Shown piece after piece: positions 1-9,662 of a stretch of 64,000 nt of DNA (its first letter is position 1; each line of letters starts with the position of its first letter). A model generated the notes under the pieces. That model did not search any database. It was not told the DNA's origin and worked only from the letters and a program-made list of their open reading frames with translations. Source of the stretch: Myxococcus landrumus (GTDB taxonomy: Bacteria; Myxococcota; Myxococcia; Myxococcales; Myxococcaceae); the NCBI RefSeq assembly GCF_017301635.1, contig NZ_CP071091.1, positions 4,786,001 through 4,850,000 of the forward strand, given 5' to 3'. The translations under genes and the position numbers were made by a program.

Positions 1-396
<396 letters not shown>

Positions 397-402
397 GCGG
401 CG

Positions 403-1539
403 TCAGGCGCGGTAGCCGCGCACCAGCTCCACCAGCCGGTCCATCTCCGACGGCAGGTTGTAGAAGTGGGGCGACAGGCGGATGCGCCCGCGGCGCACGG
501 AGTGGGCGACGTGGTGCTCGGACAAGTACGCACCGAGCTCCCGCGCCTGTGCTCCCGGAGGCAGGAAGGTGAGGATGCCCGCGCGATGCTCCGGCGTGGG
601 CCCCACCTCGCAGCCCAGCTCGAGCAGGCCCTTCTCCAGACGGGCGAGCAGCTCGCGGATGCGCGCCTCGATGTTCTCCACGCCCACCTCCTGCAGCAAT
701 TCCAGCGCGGCGCCCATCGCGTAGAGGCCGGGGTACGCGGCGCTGCCCTCCTCGAACTTGCCCGCGTCGGCGCGCAGCTCGAAGTGGGTGCGGTTGAAGT
801 TCCACGCATCCGTGGTGCTGCGCCAGCCCACCAGCACCGGCCGCAGCCGGGGCAGGACGTCCTTGGCCACGTACAACACGCCGATGCCGGAGATGCCCAG
901 CATCCACTTGTGGCTGTCCGCGCTGAGGAAGTGGATGCGGCACTTCTTCACGTCCACCGGGACGCAGCCCACGCTCTGGATGCCGTCCACGCAGAAGAGC
1001 ACTCCCGCGCGCTCGCACAGCGTGCCCACGGCCTCCAGGTCCGTGCGGTAGCCGGTGGCGAACTGCACGGACGACACCGCCACCAGCCGCGTGCGCGAGG
1101 TGATGGCCTGGGCGACGGCTTCCGGGGTGACGCCGCCGGAGGGTGTCTGGATTTCGCGCACCACGACGCCCCGGTCCTTCAGGTGCAGCCAGGGATAGAC
1201 ATTGGAGGGGTACTCCAGCGAGGAGGCCACGGCCACCTCGTCGCCTGGCTTCCAATCCAAGCCCTCCGCGACCAGGCCCAGGCCGTGGCTGGTGTTGCGC
1301 ACGAAGGCAATCTCACCCGACTCGGCATGGAGGAGCCGGGCCGCCAGGGCGCGGATGCGCTCACAGTGGGCCTCCCAGCCTCGCTCGTGGCTGATGCCAT
1401 GGTAGACGAGGTCGTCCATCCACCCACGCACCGCCTCGGCGGCACGCAGGCTGGTGGGGGCCACCCCCGCGTGGTTGAGATAGAGCTGCTCCTGCAGCAC
1501 GGGGAAGAGGGCGCGGTAGGACTCGAGGGGTCGCGTCAT
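403..1539 (-). CDS. Class V aminotransferase (cysteine desulfurase / isopenicillin N epimerase-like)
   Basis: A 378-residue PLP enzyme of fold type I. LYLNHAGVAPTS near the N-terminus and SADSHKWMLG, with the Schiff-base lysine, are class V aminotransferase hallmarks. I see no cysteine-rich active-site loop typical of SufS, so the substrate is open; isopenicillin-N-epimerase-like and selenocysteine-lyase-like members look the same at this level. The frame continues upstream, but the ATG at 1539 gives the usual family N-terminus. A TAGACT hexamer (1552-1547) ends 7 bases before this ATG and no Shine-Dalgarno sequence is visible, so the transcript may be leaderless. It lies divergent to the cytochrome gene at 1621. 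Confidence 0.85.
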   Translation of the reverse strand: MTRPLESYRALFPVLQEQLYLNHAGVAPTSLRAAEAVRGWMDDLVYHGISHERGWEAHCERIRALAARLLHAESGEIAFVRNTSHGLGLVAEGLDWKPGDEVAVASSLEYPSNVYPWLHLKDRGVVVREIQTPSGGVTPEAVAQAITSRTRLVAVSSVQFATGYRTDLEAVGTLCERAGVLFCVDGIQSVGCVPVDVKKCRIHFLSADSHKWMLGISGIGVLYVAKDVLPRLRPVLVGWRSTTDAWNFNRTHFELRADAGKFEEGSAAYPGLYAMGAALELLQEVGVENIEARIRELLARLEKGLLELGCEVGPTPEHRAGILTFLPPGAQARELGAYLSEHHVAHSVRRGRIRLSPHFYNLPSEMDRLVELVRGYRA

Positions 1540-1620
1540 GCCTGGGAGTCTACCCTCATCAGGAGCCCTCTCCCCGAGCGGTGGGGGGATGGGATATGCA
1601 TCCATCACATGCGATGCGAG

Positions 1621-2892
1621 ATGCGCGGTCCCCTTGGGAGCACCTTGTTGCTGTGCGCCTTGCTGGCGGGGTGCGCGAGCACCGTCCAGGCGCCCTACCC
1701 CGCCATTCGCGCGGACAGCTCTCCCGCGGCGCTCGAGCGGGGCGCCGCCATCTTCCACGCGAGCTGCGAAGCCTGTCATCGCGGCGGGGACGTGCAGACG
1801 GCTTCGGGTGCGCCGCTGCATGAGCTGCCGTCGTACATGGGGCGCTTTCACGCCTCCAACCTGACCTCACATCCCACGGCGGGCATCGGCGCCGTGACGG
1901 ACGAGGAGCTGGCGCGCGCCATCCGCTACGCGGTGAGCCGGGATGGACGGCTGATGGTGATGCCCAGCTACGGGATGGGGGACAAGGACCTGGCGGCGGT
2001 GCTGGGCTTCATGCGGTCGAACCATCCGCTCTTCGCGCCCGAAGCGAAGCCCGCGCCTCGCTCCGAGTTCAGCTTCATCGGGGGACTGGGCTTCCGCTTC
2101 ATCACGGGGAATGAGCCGGTGCAGCGTCCGCCCATCGGCATCCCCGTGCCGCCCAAGGGGCCAACGCTGGAGTACGGCCGGTACATGGCCCACGACGTCT
2201 ATGACTGTGCGTCGTGTCACACGCCGGGCTTCAGTCCGGAGAAGACGTCGGACGACGAGGTCTTCTCCGGAGGCATGGCCTTCAAGGATGCGGAGGGGAA
2301 CGAGGTCCTCTCCAGCAACATCACGTTCCACGGGACGGGGCTCGCGCACTGGACGCTGGAGGACTTCACGCGCGCGGTGCGCGACGGCATCGCCCCGGAC
2401 GGGTCCGCGGTGCGGATGCCCATGCCTCGCTTTCGCGGCATGGACAGCGATGAAGCACGGGCGCTCTATGACTATCTGCGCTCGATGCCGCCCCGGAAGA
2501 ACGCGGTGGAGGGCGCGAGGCCCCGGCTCACCGCCACATTCCAACGTCCGGCCTGGGTGGCGGCGGCGCCCGGTGGAGAGGCCCCAAGCTCGACGGCGAG
2601 CACCCCAGACGCGCCCGTGCCCTCACCCGCTCCCGTGGATGCCGCGAAGCTCTTCACCCAGTTCGGATGTGTGGCCTGCCATGCCCCAGGGGCCCGCTAC
2701 CATGCGCAGATGGCTCGCGCGGCGGGGCGCACCGAGGAGGAGCTGGTGCAGTGGATTCGGACCCCGGCACGGTTCCAGCCGGGCACGCCGATGCCCACCT
2801 ATGAGGAGCTGCTCGACGTCGCCACCGCGCGGGCCCTGGCCCAGTGGGTGAAATCCGGCGGCCCCGCCACGCTGGCCTCCGCCACGCACTGA
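1621..2892 (+). CDS. Tri-heme c-type cytochrome lipoprotein
   Basis: A 423-residue exported electron carrier. The N-terminus has a short hydrophobic run ending LLAGC, a lipobox, so the mature protein should be lipid-anchored in the envelope. Three CxxCH heme sites are present: CEACH (Cys49), CASCH (Cys196) and CVACH (Cys350). The third domain follows a Pro/Ala/Ser linker of about 30 residues. The arrangement resembles the cytochrome subunits of membrane dehydrogenases and other multi-heme cytochrome c proteins, but no dehydrogenase gene is adjacent, so its redox partner is unknown. The in-frame ATG at 1609 would add four residues before the signal; 1621 gives the cleaner signal peptide. Confidence 0.85.
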   Translation: MRGPLGSTLLLCALLAGCASTVQAPYPAIRADSSPAALERGAAIFHASCEACHRGGDVQTASGAPLHELPSYMGRFHASNLTSHPTAGIGAVTDEELARAIRYAVSRDGRLMVMPSYGMGDKDLAAVLGFMRSNHPLFAPEAKPAPRSEFSFIGGLGFRFITGNEPVQRPPIGIPVPPKGPTLEYGRYMAHDVYDCASCHTPGFSPEKTSDDEVFSGGMAFKDAEGNEVLSSNITFHGTGLAHWTLEDFTRAVRDGIAPDGSAVRMPMPRFRGMDSDEARALYDYLRSMPPRKNAVEGARPRLTATFQRPAWVAAAPGGEAPSSTASTPDAPVPSPAPVDAAKLFTQFGCVACHAPGARYHAQMARAAGRTEEELVQWIRTPARFQPGTPMPTYEELLDVATARALAQWVKSGGPATLASATH

Positions 2893-3120
2893 CTTCGGGA
2901 GGCTCCACCTCGACACTGTCCGTGCGCGCCTCGGCCCACGGCTCGCGCCCCAGCCGACGAGGCGCACGAGTGGGCGCACCCACGCAAGCGCGGACGTCTC
3001 CGCAATCCGCGCTCCGCCCTCCACTGGCACGGAGAGGAAACCCTCACGCGAAAATTCGAGTGAAATGACCCGAGAAACCAGCCCCCCTCGTATCTGGGTG
3101 GAAGTTCCTCGGGATGTCTC

Positions 3121-3187
3121 GTGACACCACCGAGGCGCGTGCCACCCCGGTGCGAACCGGCCCCTGCCCCGGGGTGGCGCGTGTCAC
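3121..3187. promoter_or_regulatory. Nested inverted repeats upstream of pxpA
   Basis: GTGACAC (3121-3127) pairs with GTGTCAC (3181-3187), and inside it GCCACCCCGG (3141-3150) pairs perfectly with CCGGGGTGGC (3169-3178). The 378-base gap between the cytochrome stop and pxpA holds no convincing gene; this is its only clear structure. It could be a transcription terminator without a T-tract, an RNA hairpin or an operator. There is no direct evidence to choose between these. Confidence 0.5.
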
Positions 3188-3258
3188 TTCCGAGCCCCCT
3201 CCCGCCAACCCACCAAGGCCTCCGTGGGGAGAGGGCTGCGTCCGAGGCGCGGCTCGCA

Positions 3259-3270
3259 TAGCGTGGACGC
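3259..3270 (+). promoter_or_regulatory. -10-like TAGCGT six bases before pxpA start
   Basis: TAGCGT at 3259-3264 is followed by only GGACGC and then the ATG at 3271. A start site about seven bases after the hexamer would fall on the ATG itself, so the messenger may be leaderless. No Shine-Dalgarno sequence is visible. The same spacing recurs before several other genes in this window. Confidence 0.4.
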
Positions 3271-4557
3271 ATGACGGAGTGCCTCCTCAACATCGACCTG
3301 GGTGAGCTGCCCGACGAGGACGAACGGCTCTACGCCTTCGCCCAGGTGGCCAACATCGCCTGTGGCGCTCATGCCGGTGACGATGCCTCCATGCGCCGCG
3401 CCCTGGAGCTCTGCGCGCGCCATGGCACTCGCGCCTGCGCGCACCCGTCCTACGAGGACCGCGAGGGCTTCGGACGGCGAGCCCTCGACGTGGCGCCCGA
3501 CATCCTGCGCGGCCAGGTGGCGAGCCAGTGCGCGCGCCTCGCCAGGCTGGCCCGCGAGCAGCGAGTGCCCGTCGTCTTCGTCAAGCCGCACGGCGCGCTG
3601 TACCACGCGGCCAATGCCTCACCCGAGCTGGCGCGGGCGTTGGTCGCGGGAGTGGTGGACGCGCTCGGTTCAGGCATCACCCTCATCGCGCCGCCCACGG
3701 GTGCGCTGCGAGACGCCGCCATCGACGCGGGCCTGCCCCACGCGCGTGAAGCCTTCGCGGACCGGGGCACCCGGCCGGATGGCTCGCTGATTCCCCGGGG
3801 CCAACCTGGCGCGGTCCTCACGGACGTCGAGAAGGTGCGTGACAATGCCGTGCGCCTCGCGACCCACGGAGAGGTCGACACGCTCTGCGTGCATGGCGAC
3901 ACGCCCGGAGCGGTGGAGCTGGCTCGCGAGGTGCGCTCCACGCTGGATGCGCTGTCACTTCCCATCCAACCGCTGGGCGACGGCGCGCTGCGCTTCTCGC
4001 TGCCCGACACCGTGGAGCGGAGAGCCGCGCGCGAGGTGCTCAAGGCCCTGCCCGGCGTCGTCGATGCCGTCGTCACGGAGCAACACGCGTGCGTGTACTT
4101 CGACCCTGGCGCGCCCCCGGAGGAGCCTCGACTGGCCCTGGCGCGGCTGCTGTACGCGCCCCAGGCCATGGCGGAGCGGGCGCTCGTCACGCTGCGCATC
4201 CGCTACGACGGCCCCGACCTGGAGAAGGTCGCCGCGCGCGCGGGACTGTCCGTGGACGACGTGGCCCGGCTCCACGCGGCTCGCGAGTACACCGTCCGCT
4301 GCGTGGGCTTCCTCCCCGGCTTCGCGTACCTGGGTGAGCTGGACCCGCGCATCGTCGTGCCTCGGCTGCCCACGCCGCGCATGCGGGTGCCCGCGCTCGC
4401 GGTGGGCATCGCGGGGGCACGCACGGGGGTGTATCCCTTCGCCTCTCCGGGCGGATGGAGCTTGATTGGCACGGCCATGGACTTCACGGCCTTCCACCCG
4501 GACCGGGGCGCGGTGTTGCAGCTCGGTGACCGGGTGCGCTTCGAACGGGTGGGATGA
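3271..4557 (+). CDS. pxpA: Fused 5-oxoprolinase subunits PxpA (LamB/YcsF) and PxpB
   Basis: A 428-residue fusion. Residues 1 to about 225 are the LamB/YcsF family (PxpA), with NIDLGELPDEDERLYA, ANIACGAHAGDD and VKPHGALYHA. From about residue 230 the chain becomes PxpB (KipI-like), with CVGFLPGFAYLGELDPR and the SPGGWSLIGTA ending. PxpA, PxpB and PxpC together hydrolyse 5-oxoproline to glutamate using ATP, which removes a spontaneous metabolic damage product. In most bacteria A and B are separate genes. The stop overlaps the start of pxpC by 4 bases (ATGA), consistent with translational coupling. Usual lengths (A about 250, B about 220) fit a simple end-to-end fusion. Confidence 0.9.
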   Translation: MTECLLNIDLGELPDEDERLYAFAQVANIACGAHAGDDASMRRALELCARHGTRACAHPSYEDREGFGRRALDVAPDILRGQVASQCARLARLAREQRVPVVFVKPHGALYHAANASPELARALVAGVVDALGSGITLIAPPTGALRDAAIDAGLPHAREAFADRGTRPDGSLIPRGQPGAVLTDVEKVRDNAVRLATHGEVDTLCVHGDTPGAVELAREVRSTLDALSLPIQPLGDGALRFSLPDTVERRAAREVLKALPGVVDAVVTEQHACVYFDPGAPPEEPRLALARLLYAPQAMAERALVTLRIRYDGPDLEKVAARAGLSVDDVARLHAAREYTVRCVGFLPGFAYLGELDPRIVVPRLPTPRMRVPALAVGIAGARTGVYPFASPGGWSLIGTAMDFTAFHPDRGAVLQLGDRVRFERVG

Positions 4558-5435
4558 TGGCGGGCTGGCTGGATATCACGGGCATGGCGGGGCCCGTCAT
4601 GGTGCAGGACGGCGGAAGGCCTGGGCAGATGCATCACGGCGTTCCGCCCGGCGGAGCACTGGTGCCGGAGCTGCTCGCGATGGCCAATCGCGCGGTGGGC
4701 AATGCCTGGAGCGCGGCGGCGCTGGAGTGCATGGGACCCCTGGAGGTGTGCGCTCGCGGCAGGGCCCTGCGCGTCTCGGTGGATGGGCGCCCCTCGTTCC
4801 CGCTGTCCGAGGGTGAGCGCTTCCGGGTGCCCGCGCCCGAGCGTTCCAGCGTCAGCTACGTCGCGGTGGACGGAGGGCTGGAGGTGCCCCAGGTCCTCGG
4901 TGGACAAGGCACGCTCCTGGTCGCGCGGCTGGGGGGACATGAAGGCCGGCTGCTGAGGCCCGGAGACTCGCTTCCCGTCGGAGCCACCCGCGCGAGCCCC
5001 GAGTCCGTGGAGCTGTCGTTCCCCTGGGAGGACGAGCGCCCCATCCGGCTGACGATGGGCCCAGACACGGAGGACTTCGACGCGCTGATGGCGGCCTCGC
5101 TCTTGGGGAGCACCTTCACGGTGTCGAACACGAGCGACCGCGTGGGCATGCGGCTCCAAGGCCCCGCGCTGGCGCACGGCGACGAAGGCGCGAGCACGTC
5201 CCGCCCCATGGTGCGAGGCGCCATCCAGGTGACGCTCTCGGGCGAGCCCATCGTCCTCGGGCCGGACCACCCCACCACGGGGGGCTATCCCCTCATCGCC
5301 ACCGTCATCCGCGCGGACTGGGGACGCCTGGGCGCACGACGTCCGGGCGCCACCGTCGAGTTCCAGGCCGTGACGCGGGACGAAGCACGCGACGCATGGA
5401 GCGAATACGTGCGGCGCTTCCGAGGAAGCACCTGA
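4554..5435 (+). CDS. pxpC: 5-oxoprolinase subunit PxpC (biotin-dependent carboxyltransferase family)
   Basis: A 293-residue member of the KipA/urea-amidolyase carboxyltransferase family. The N-terminus has the conserved block around GPVMVQDGGRPG, and the C-terminal part has LGPDHPTTGGYPLIATV, both typical of PxpC. It completes the PxpABC 5-oxoprolinase together with the fused PxpAB gene just upstream, which it overlaps by 4 bases. A second ATG at 4557 is also possible and would remove one residue. Confidence 0.9.
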   Translation: MMAGWLDITGMAGPVMVQDGGRPGQMHHGVPPGGALVPELLAMANRAVGNAWSAAALECMGPLEVCARGRALRVSVDGRPSFPLSEGERFRVPAPERSSVSYVAVDGGLEVPQVLGGQGTLLVARLGGHEGRLLRPGDSLPVGATRASPESVELSFPWEDERPIRLTMGPDTEDFDALMAASLLGSTFTVSNTSDRVGMRLQGPALAHGDEGASTSRPMVRGAIQVTLSGEPIVLGPDHPTTGGYPLIATVIRADWGRLGARRPGATVEFQAVTRDEARDAWSEYVRRFRGST

Positions 5436-5453
5436 AGCGGGCAGGATGAGCCC

Positions 5454-5933
5454 ATGCGGCTGCACACCGAACGGCTCATCCTCCGCGACTTCCAACGCGA
5501 GGACACCGCCACCGTCCTCGCCTATCAGTCGAAGGCCGCCTATCTCGAGCACTACGAGCGGCCACCGCCCACGGAAGAAGAAGCCCGCGCCTTCGTGGAC
5601 ATGTTGTGCCGCTGGGCCGAGGAAGAGCCGCGCTCGAAGTACCAGCTCGCCATCACCCTGGACGGCGGCCGGGTGATTGGCACCTGTGGCGTGCGCAAGG
5701 CGGCGCCGGGCGACACCGTGGCGGAGTACGGCTGCGAGCTCGACCCGGCCTGCTGGCGACACGGCTACGCGCTCGAGGCCTCACGGAAGCTGCTCACGTG
5801 GAGCTTCGACACGCTGGGCCTCCAGAAGCTCTTCGCCCTCACCCGCCCCCAGAACCTGAGCGCCATCCGACTCGCGGAGGCCCTGGGCTTCCACCGCGTC
5901 GAGGACGGCCGCTACGAGCTCACCTGCCCCTGA
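5454..5933 (+). CDS. GNAT family N-acetyltransferase (RimJ/RimL-like)
   Basis: A 159-residue GNAT protein. It begins RLHTERLILRDFQRED, the RimJ/RimL-type entry. It contains the region preceding acetyl-CoA binding (CWRHGYALEASRKLL) and ends with NLSAIRLAEALGFHRV, the standard GNAT tail. The acceptor (ribosomal protein N-terminus or small molecule) cannot be told from sequence. It follows pxpC by 18 bases and may be cotranscribed. Its last 22 bases overlap the 3' end of the convergent histidine kinase gene. Confidence 0.85.
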   Translation: MRLHTERLILRDFQREDTATVLAYQSKAAYLEHYERPPPTEEEARAFVDMLCRWAEEEPRSKYQLAITLDGGRVIGTCGVRKAAPGDTVAEYGCELDPACWRHGYALEASRKLLTWSFDTLGLQKLFALTRPQNLSAIRLAEALGFHRVEDGRYELTCP

Positions 5934-7168
5934 ACCGCCTCGTCCTCCCGGGGGAGCGAGAAGGTGAACGTCGTCCCCCGCCCCAGGTGGCTGCGCACGC
6001 TCACCTCACCGCCGTGGGCTTCCACGATGCCTCGGGTGATGGAGAGCCCCAGCCCCACGCCGCTCCCGGGAGCAGGCGTCATGGGGCGACGGAAGCGGTC
6101 GAACACCACGGGCAGCATCTCGGGGGCGATGCCCGAGCCCGTGTCCTCGACGCTCAGCGCGACCTGTCCCGAGCGCACCTCCGCCATGACGGTGATGCGT
6201 CCACCGGGCGGCGTGAAGCGGACGGCGTTGCCCACCAGGTTGGAGAACACCTGATGGATTCGGTCCGGGTCGCACCACACCTCGACATCCCGCTCGGGCA
6301 GCCGCACCTCCAGCCCGATGCCTCGCTCCAGGGCCAGCGGCTCCAGCTCCGACGCCTGCTCCAACAGCCGTGAGAGCGACAGCGAGACACGCCGCACGCG
6401 GAAGCCACCCCCTTCGATGGCCGCGAAGTCGAGCAGGTCATGGATGAGCCGCTCCATGCGAAGCGCGGAGCGATTGAGCGTGTCCAGGTGCTGGCGCGCC
6501 CGTTCATGGTGCGAGGACACGAACGGCGCCAGGAGCGAGGACGTCATCGAGATGACGCCCAGCGGATTGCGCAAGTCATGCGACACCATCGCCAACAGCT
6601 CGCCTCGCAATCGCATCTGCGACTCCGCGGCCCGGCGAGCCTTGCGCTCCGCCTCGTACAGCCGGCCATTCTCCACCGCCACCGCGGCGGAGTCCGCGAG
6701 CGTCTGGAGGAGCGCCACCTCCCGCGTCCCCAGCTCGCGCCGCTCCGCCCAATAGGCTCCAATGGCACCCACCGGGGCCGTGCGCCGCACCGGCACCATG
6801 ACCAGACACTTCACGAAGGTCGTGCGGTAGGCCTCGCACGAGACGCGCTCATCCGCGAAGACATCCTCGATGATGGCCGGCTCGTCATTCAGGATGGTCC
6901 AGCCGGAGATGCACGCATCGACGGGGAAGCGCCGCCCCTTCCACAGGGGCGCGATGGCGTCCTCGTCCGCGTAGTGGACCAGGTCGCCTTCCCTCAGGAC
7001 GAAGGTGACGCCATCCGCGCCGCTGAGCTGCCGCGCCGCGCGGCGCACGCTCGCGATGATGTCCTCGAGCTCCCGCAGGTGCGCCAGCTCTCGCACGACC
7101 TCGAGCAGCACGCGGGTGTCATCGAACGTCAGTGCCTCGAGCGGCGGACGCTCCTGAAACGTTCGCAA
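5912..7168 (-). CDS. GAF-domain sensor histidine kinase
   Basis: A 418-residue cytoplasmic kinase without membrane segments. Residues about 20-180 form a GAF-type sensory domain. The phosphoacceptor H-box is LLAMVSHDLRNPLGVI, followed by a HATPase domain with FSNLVGNAVRF (N-box), VEDTGSGIAPEM (G1) and GSGVGLGLSI (G2). The start codon is TTG; it is chosen because GGGAGG sits 6 bases upstream and no ATG is near. No response regulator is adjacent, so it is an orphan kinase, common in myxobacteria. The 3' end overlaps the acetyltransferase gene on the other strand. Confidence 0.88.
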   Translation of the reverse strand: MRTFQERPPLEALTFDDTRVLLEVVRELAHLRELEDIIASVRRAARQLSGADGVTFVLREGDLVHYADEDAIAPLWKGRRFPVDACISGWTILNDEPAIIEDVFADERVSCEAYRTTFVKCLVMVPVRRTAPVGAIGAYWAERRELGTREVALLQTLADSAAVAVENGRLYEAERKARRAAESQMRLRGELLAMVSHDLRNPLGVISMTSSLLAPFVSSHHERARQHLDTLNRSALRMERLIHDLLDFAAIEGGGFRVRRVSLSLSRLLEQASELEPLALERGIGLEVRLPERDVEVWCDPDRIHQVFSNLVGNAVRFTPPGGRITVMAEVRSGQVALSVEDTGSGIAPEMLPVVFDRFRRPMTPAPGSGVGLGLSITRGIVEAHGGEVSVRSHLGRGTTFTFSLPREDEAVQGQVSS

Positions 7169-7332
7169 GGATGGCCTCCCTGGAGCAGGCTTCAGTCAAC
7201 GCACACGATAAGAAGGACGCCACCCTCAACCCTCCCGGCCGTAGGTATAGGGGTTTGCTCCGCGCGAGGCCACGCGTCACCCCACACCCACCCGGGGGTT
7301 CTCGCTGGAATGAAAAATGGCGTCCCCGACGC

Positions 7333-8067
7333 TCAGCGTTGAAGCAGGCGCGACAGGAACTCACGGGTGCGCGGGTGCTGGGGCTCGCGCAACACCTGCT
7401 GCGGCTTGCCCTCCTCCACCACCTTGCCCGCGTCCATGAACAAGACGCGGTGGGCCACGTCCGCGGCGAAGCCCATCTCGTGCGTCACCACGCACATCGT
7501 CATGCCCTCGCGCGCCAGCTCGCGCATGACCTCCAGCACCTCGCCCACGAGCTCCGGGTCCAGCGCGCTGGTGGGCTCGTCGAAGAGCATCAGCTCCGGC
7601 TTCATCGCCAGCGCCCGGGCAATGGCCACGCGCTGCTGCTGCCCACCGGAGAGCTGCGAGGGGTACGCCTCCGCGCGCGAGTCCAGGTGCACCATCGCCA
7701 GCATGCGCCGCCCCAGCACGCGCGCCTCGTCCTCCGACATGCCCAGCACCTTGCGCGGCGCCAGCGTCACGTTCTCCAGCGCGCTCAGGTGGGGGAACAG
7801 GTGGAAGCGCTGGAACACCATGCCCACGCGGCGGTGCAGGGCCTGGAGCGCCTTGGGCTCATCGCGCACGGGGGTGCCTCCGACGATGACCTCGCCCTCC
7901 GTGGGCACCTCCAGCCCACACAGGCACCGCAGCAGCGTGGACTTGCCACAGCCCGACGGGCCCACGAAGACGACCACCTCTCCGGGCTGCACCTGGAGGT
8001 CCACCCCCTTGAGGACCTCCAGCGACCCGAAGCGCTTGTGCAGATTGCGAACCTCGACGAGCGCCAT
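7333..8067 (-). CDS. Polar amino-acid ABC transporter ATP-binding protein
   Basis: A 244-residue ATPase of the GlnQ/HisP type. It shows Walker [10 protein letters not shown], signature LSGGQQQR, Walker [13 protein letters not shown] and the H-loop VVTHEMGFA. It powers the fused binding-protein/permease encoded immediately upstream. Two ATG codons compete. The one at 8073 lies only two bases after the upstream stop; the one at 8067 has GAGG at a proper 6-base distance and is preferred. Substrate specificity within the polar amino-acid family is not predictable here. Confidence 0.9.
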   Translation of the reverse strand: MALVEVRNLHKRFGSLEVLKGVDLQVQPGEVVVFVGPSGCGKSTLLRCLCGLEVPTEGEVIVGGTPVRDEPKALQALHRRVGMVFQRFHLFPHLSALENVTLAPRKVLGMSEDEARVLGRRMLAMVHLDSRAEAYPSQLSGGQQQRVAIARALAMKPELMLFDEPTSALDPELVGEVLEVMRELAREGMTMCVVTHEMGFAADVAHRVLFMDAGKVVEEGKPQQVLREPQHPRTREFLSRLLQR

Positions 8068-8075
8068 GGCCATCC

Positions 8076-9542
8076 TCACGATTGACGGTGGAGGCGCTTC
8101 TCCAGCGCCGCGGCCAGCCGCGTCAGCGGCAGTGTGGCCATGAGATAGAACAACGCCACGAGCGGCCAGATGGCCAACGGCGCCGCCAGTTGGCTGGCCA
8201 GCTCCTGCCCCGCCCGCGTCAGCTCCGCCAGGCCGATGATGGACACCAGCGAGGAGTCCTTCAGCAGCGCGATGCCCTCGTTCGTCAGGGGCGGCAGCAC
8301 GTTGCGCAGCGCCTGCGGGAGGATGACGAAGCGCATCACCTGCGCGCGGCTCATGCCCAGCGCCCGCGCCGCCTCTTCCTGCCCCGGGTCCACCGACGCG
8401 ATGCCCGCCCGGAAGATTTCCGCCACGTACGCGGCGCTGTTGAGCGTCAGCGCCAGCACCGCCGCCACCATCGGCGCCAGGTCCACGCCCAGCAACTGCG
8501 GCAGCGCGTAGTAGATGAAGATGATTTGCACCAGCAACGGCGTTCCGCGAAGCCCCTCCACGTACGCCGCGCACAGCCAGGACAGCGGCTTGAAGCGCAC
8601 CCGCCGCCCCAGCGCCACGGCCAGCCCCAAGGGCAGCCCCGACACCAGCGCCAGCAGCGTCAGGCCCAGCGTGAGCCCCAGCCCCACCGCCAGCCGCCGG
8701 GCCACCTTGCCCCAGGGCACCTCCGTCGCCGCCTGCGCCTGGCGCGCGGACTCGCCGAAGTAGCGCTCCTCCAGCGCGGCGAACTTGCCGCTGTCGCGCA
8801 GCCGCTGGAGCGCCCCGTTCACCGCGTCGCGCAGTTCGGGGTCATCCGGCCGCATCGCGATGCCGTATTGCTCCTCCGTGAGCAGCCCGCCCGCGGAGCG
8901 CAGCCCCTGGAAGCCGTGGGTCAGGAAGTAGCGCAGCGTCGGCCCGTCTCCCACGACGCCCGCCAGGTTGCCGTTGCGCAGGTCCTGGAGCGCCAGGTCG
9001 ATGCTCGGGTACTGCCGCACCTCCACGTCCGGGAACTTCTTCAGCACCAGCGCGGCGGTGGTGTTGATCTGGATGCCGGCCACCTTGCCGCGCAGGCTCT
9101 CGATGCCCGTGACGGACAGGTCGTCCTCGCGTGTCACTACCAGTTGCCCGGCGGTGTAGTACGGCGAGGAGAAGCCCAGCCGCTGCTGACGCTCGGGCGT
9201 AATCGTCACCGCCGACATCACCAGGTCGAACTTCCCCGCCATCAGCGCCGGAAACACGCCGTCGAAGGACGTGTTCGTCCACTCCACCTTCGCGCCCAGC
9301 TCCTCCGCGATGAGCTGGCCCAGCTCGATGTCGAACCCCACCAGCTCCCCGTCCTTCACCGACTCGAACGGGGGGTAGGTGCCGTCCGTCCCAATCCGCA
9401 GGGTCCGGCCCTTCCAGTCCCCTCGCGACGCGGGGGCCTCGTTCCGGCCACACCCCGGCAGCACGAGCAGCCCCCAGGCAAGAAACAGCAGGGCCAGCCC
9501 GAACAGGGGGGTCCGGCGACACAGGAGGCGGAGGCGAGCCAT
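8076..9542 (-). CDS. Fused amino-acid ABC transporter substrate-binding protein and permease
   Basis: A 488-residue fusion. A hydrophobic N-terminus ending LPGC gives a signal or anchor. Residues about 45-265 are a SBP_bac_3 polar amino-acid binding domain ([14 protein letters not shown], then [16 protein letters not shown]). Residues about 285-485 are a HisM/GlnP permease with several membrane segments and the EAA loop [20 protein letters not shown] that contacts the ATPase. The binding domain is therefore tethered to the channel, in place of a free periplasmic protein. The ATPase gene follows after 2 to 8 bases. Such fusions occur sporadically in other bacteria. Confidence 0.9.
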   Translation of the reverse strand: MARLRLLCRRTPLFGLALLFLAWGLLVLPGCGRNEAPASRGDWKGRTLRIGTDGTYPPFESVKDGELVGFDIELGQLIAEELGAKVEWTNTSFDGVFPALMAGKFDLVMSAVTITPERQQRLGFSSPYYTAGQLVVTREDDLSVTGIESLRGKVAGIQINTTAALVLKKFPDVEVRQYPSIDLALQDLRNGNLAGVVGDGPTLRYFLTHGFQGLRSAGGLLTEEQYGIAMRPDDPELRDAVNGALQRLRDSGKFAALEERYFGESARQAQAATEVPWGKVARRLAVGLGLTLGLTLLALVSGLPLGLAVALGRRVRFKPLSWLCAAYVEGLRGTPLLVQIIFIYYALPQLLGVDLAPMVAAVLALTLNSAAYVAEIFRAGIASVDPGQEEAARALGMSRAQVMRFVILPQALRNVLPPLTNEGIALLKDSSLVSIIGLAELTRAGQELASQLAAPLAIWPLVALFYLMATLPLTRLAAALEKRLHRQS

Positions 9543-9662
9543 GGGGAGAACTGCTCACATGCCCAACATTCCCTGAAGCATCAACTGTTTCCGCCCCAGC
9601 CCCGGCAACCCTTGATAGCCGGGCAACTTGTGGAGGCCCTGGCCCGATACTCCCTGTACACC

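Noticed and set aside
406-421. GCGCGG/CCGCGC hairpin after cysK as a terminator
   Set aside because: It lies inside the coding end of the convergent aminotransferase gene, has a 3-base loop and no T-tract.
466-1620. In-frame extension upstream of the cytochrome start
   Set aside because: It is antisense to the class V aminotransferase and would place more than 380 residues before a clear lipoprotein signal.
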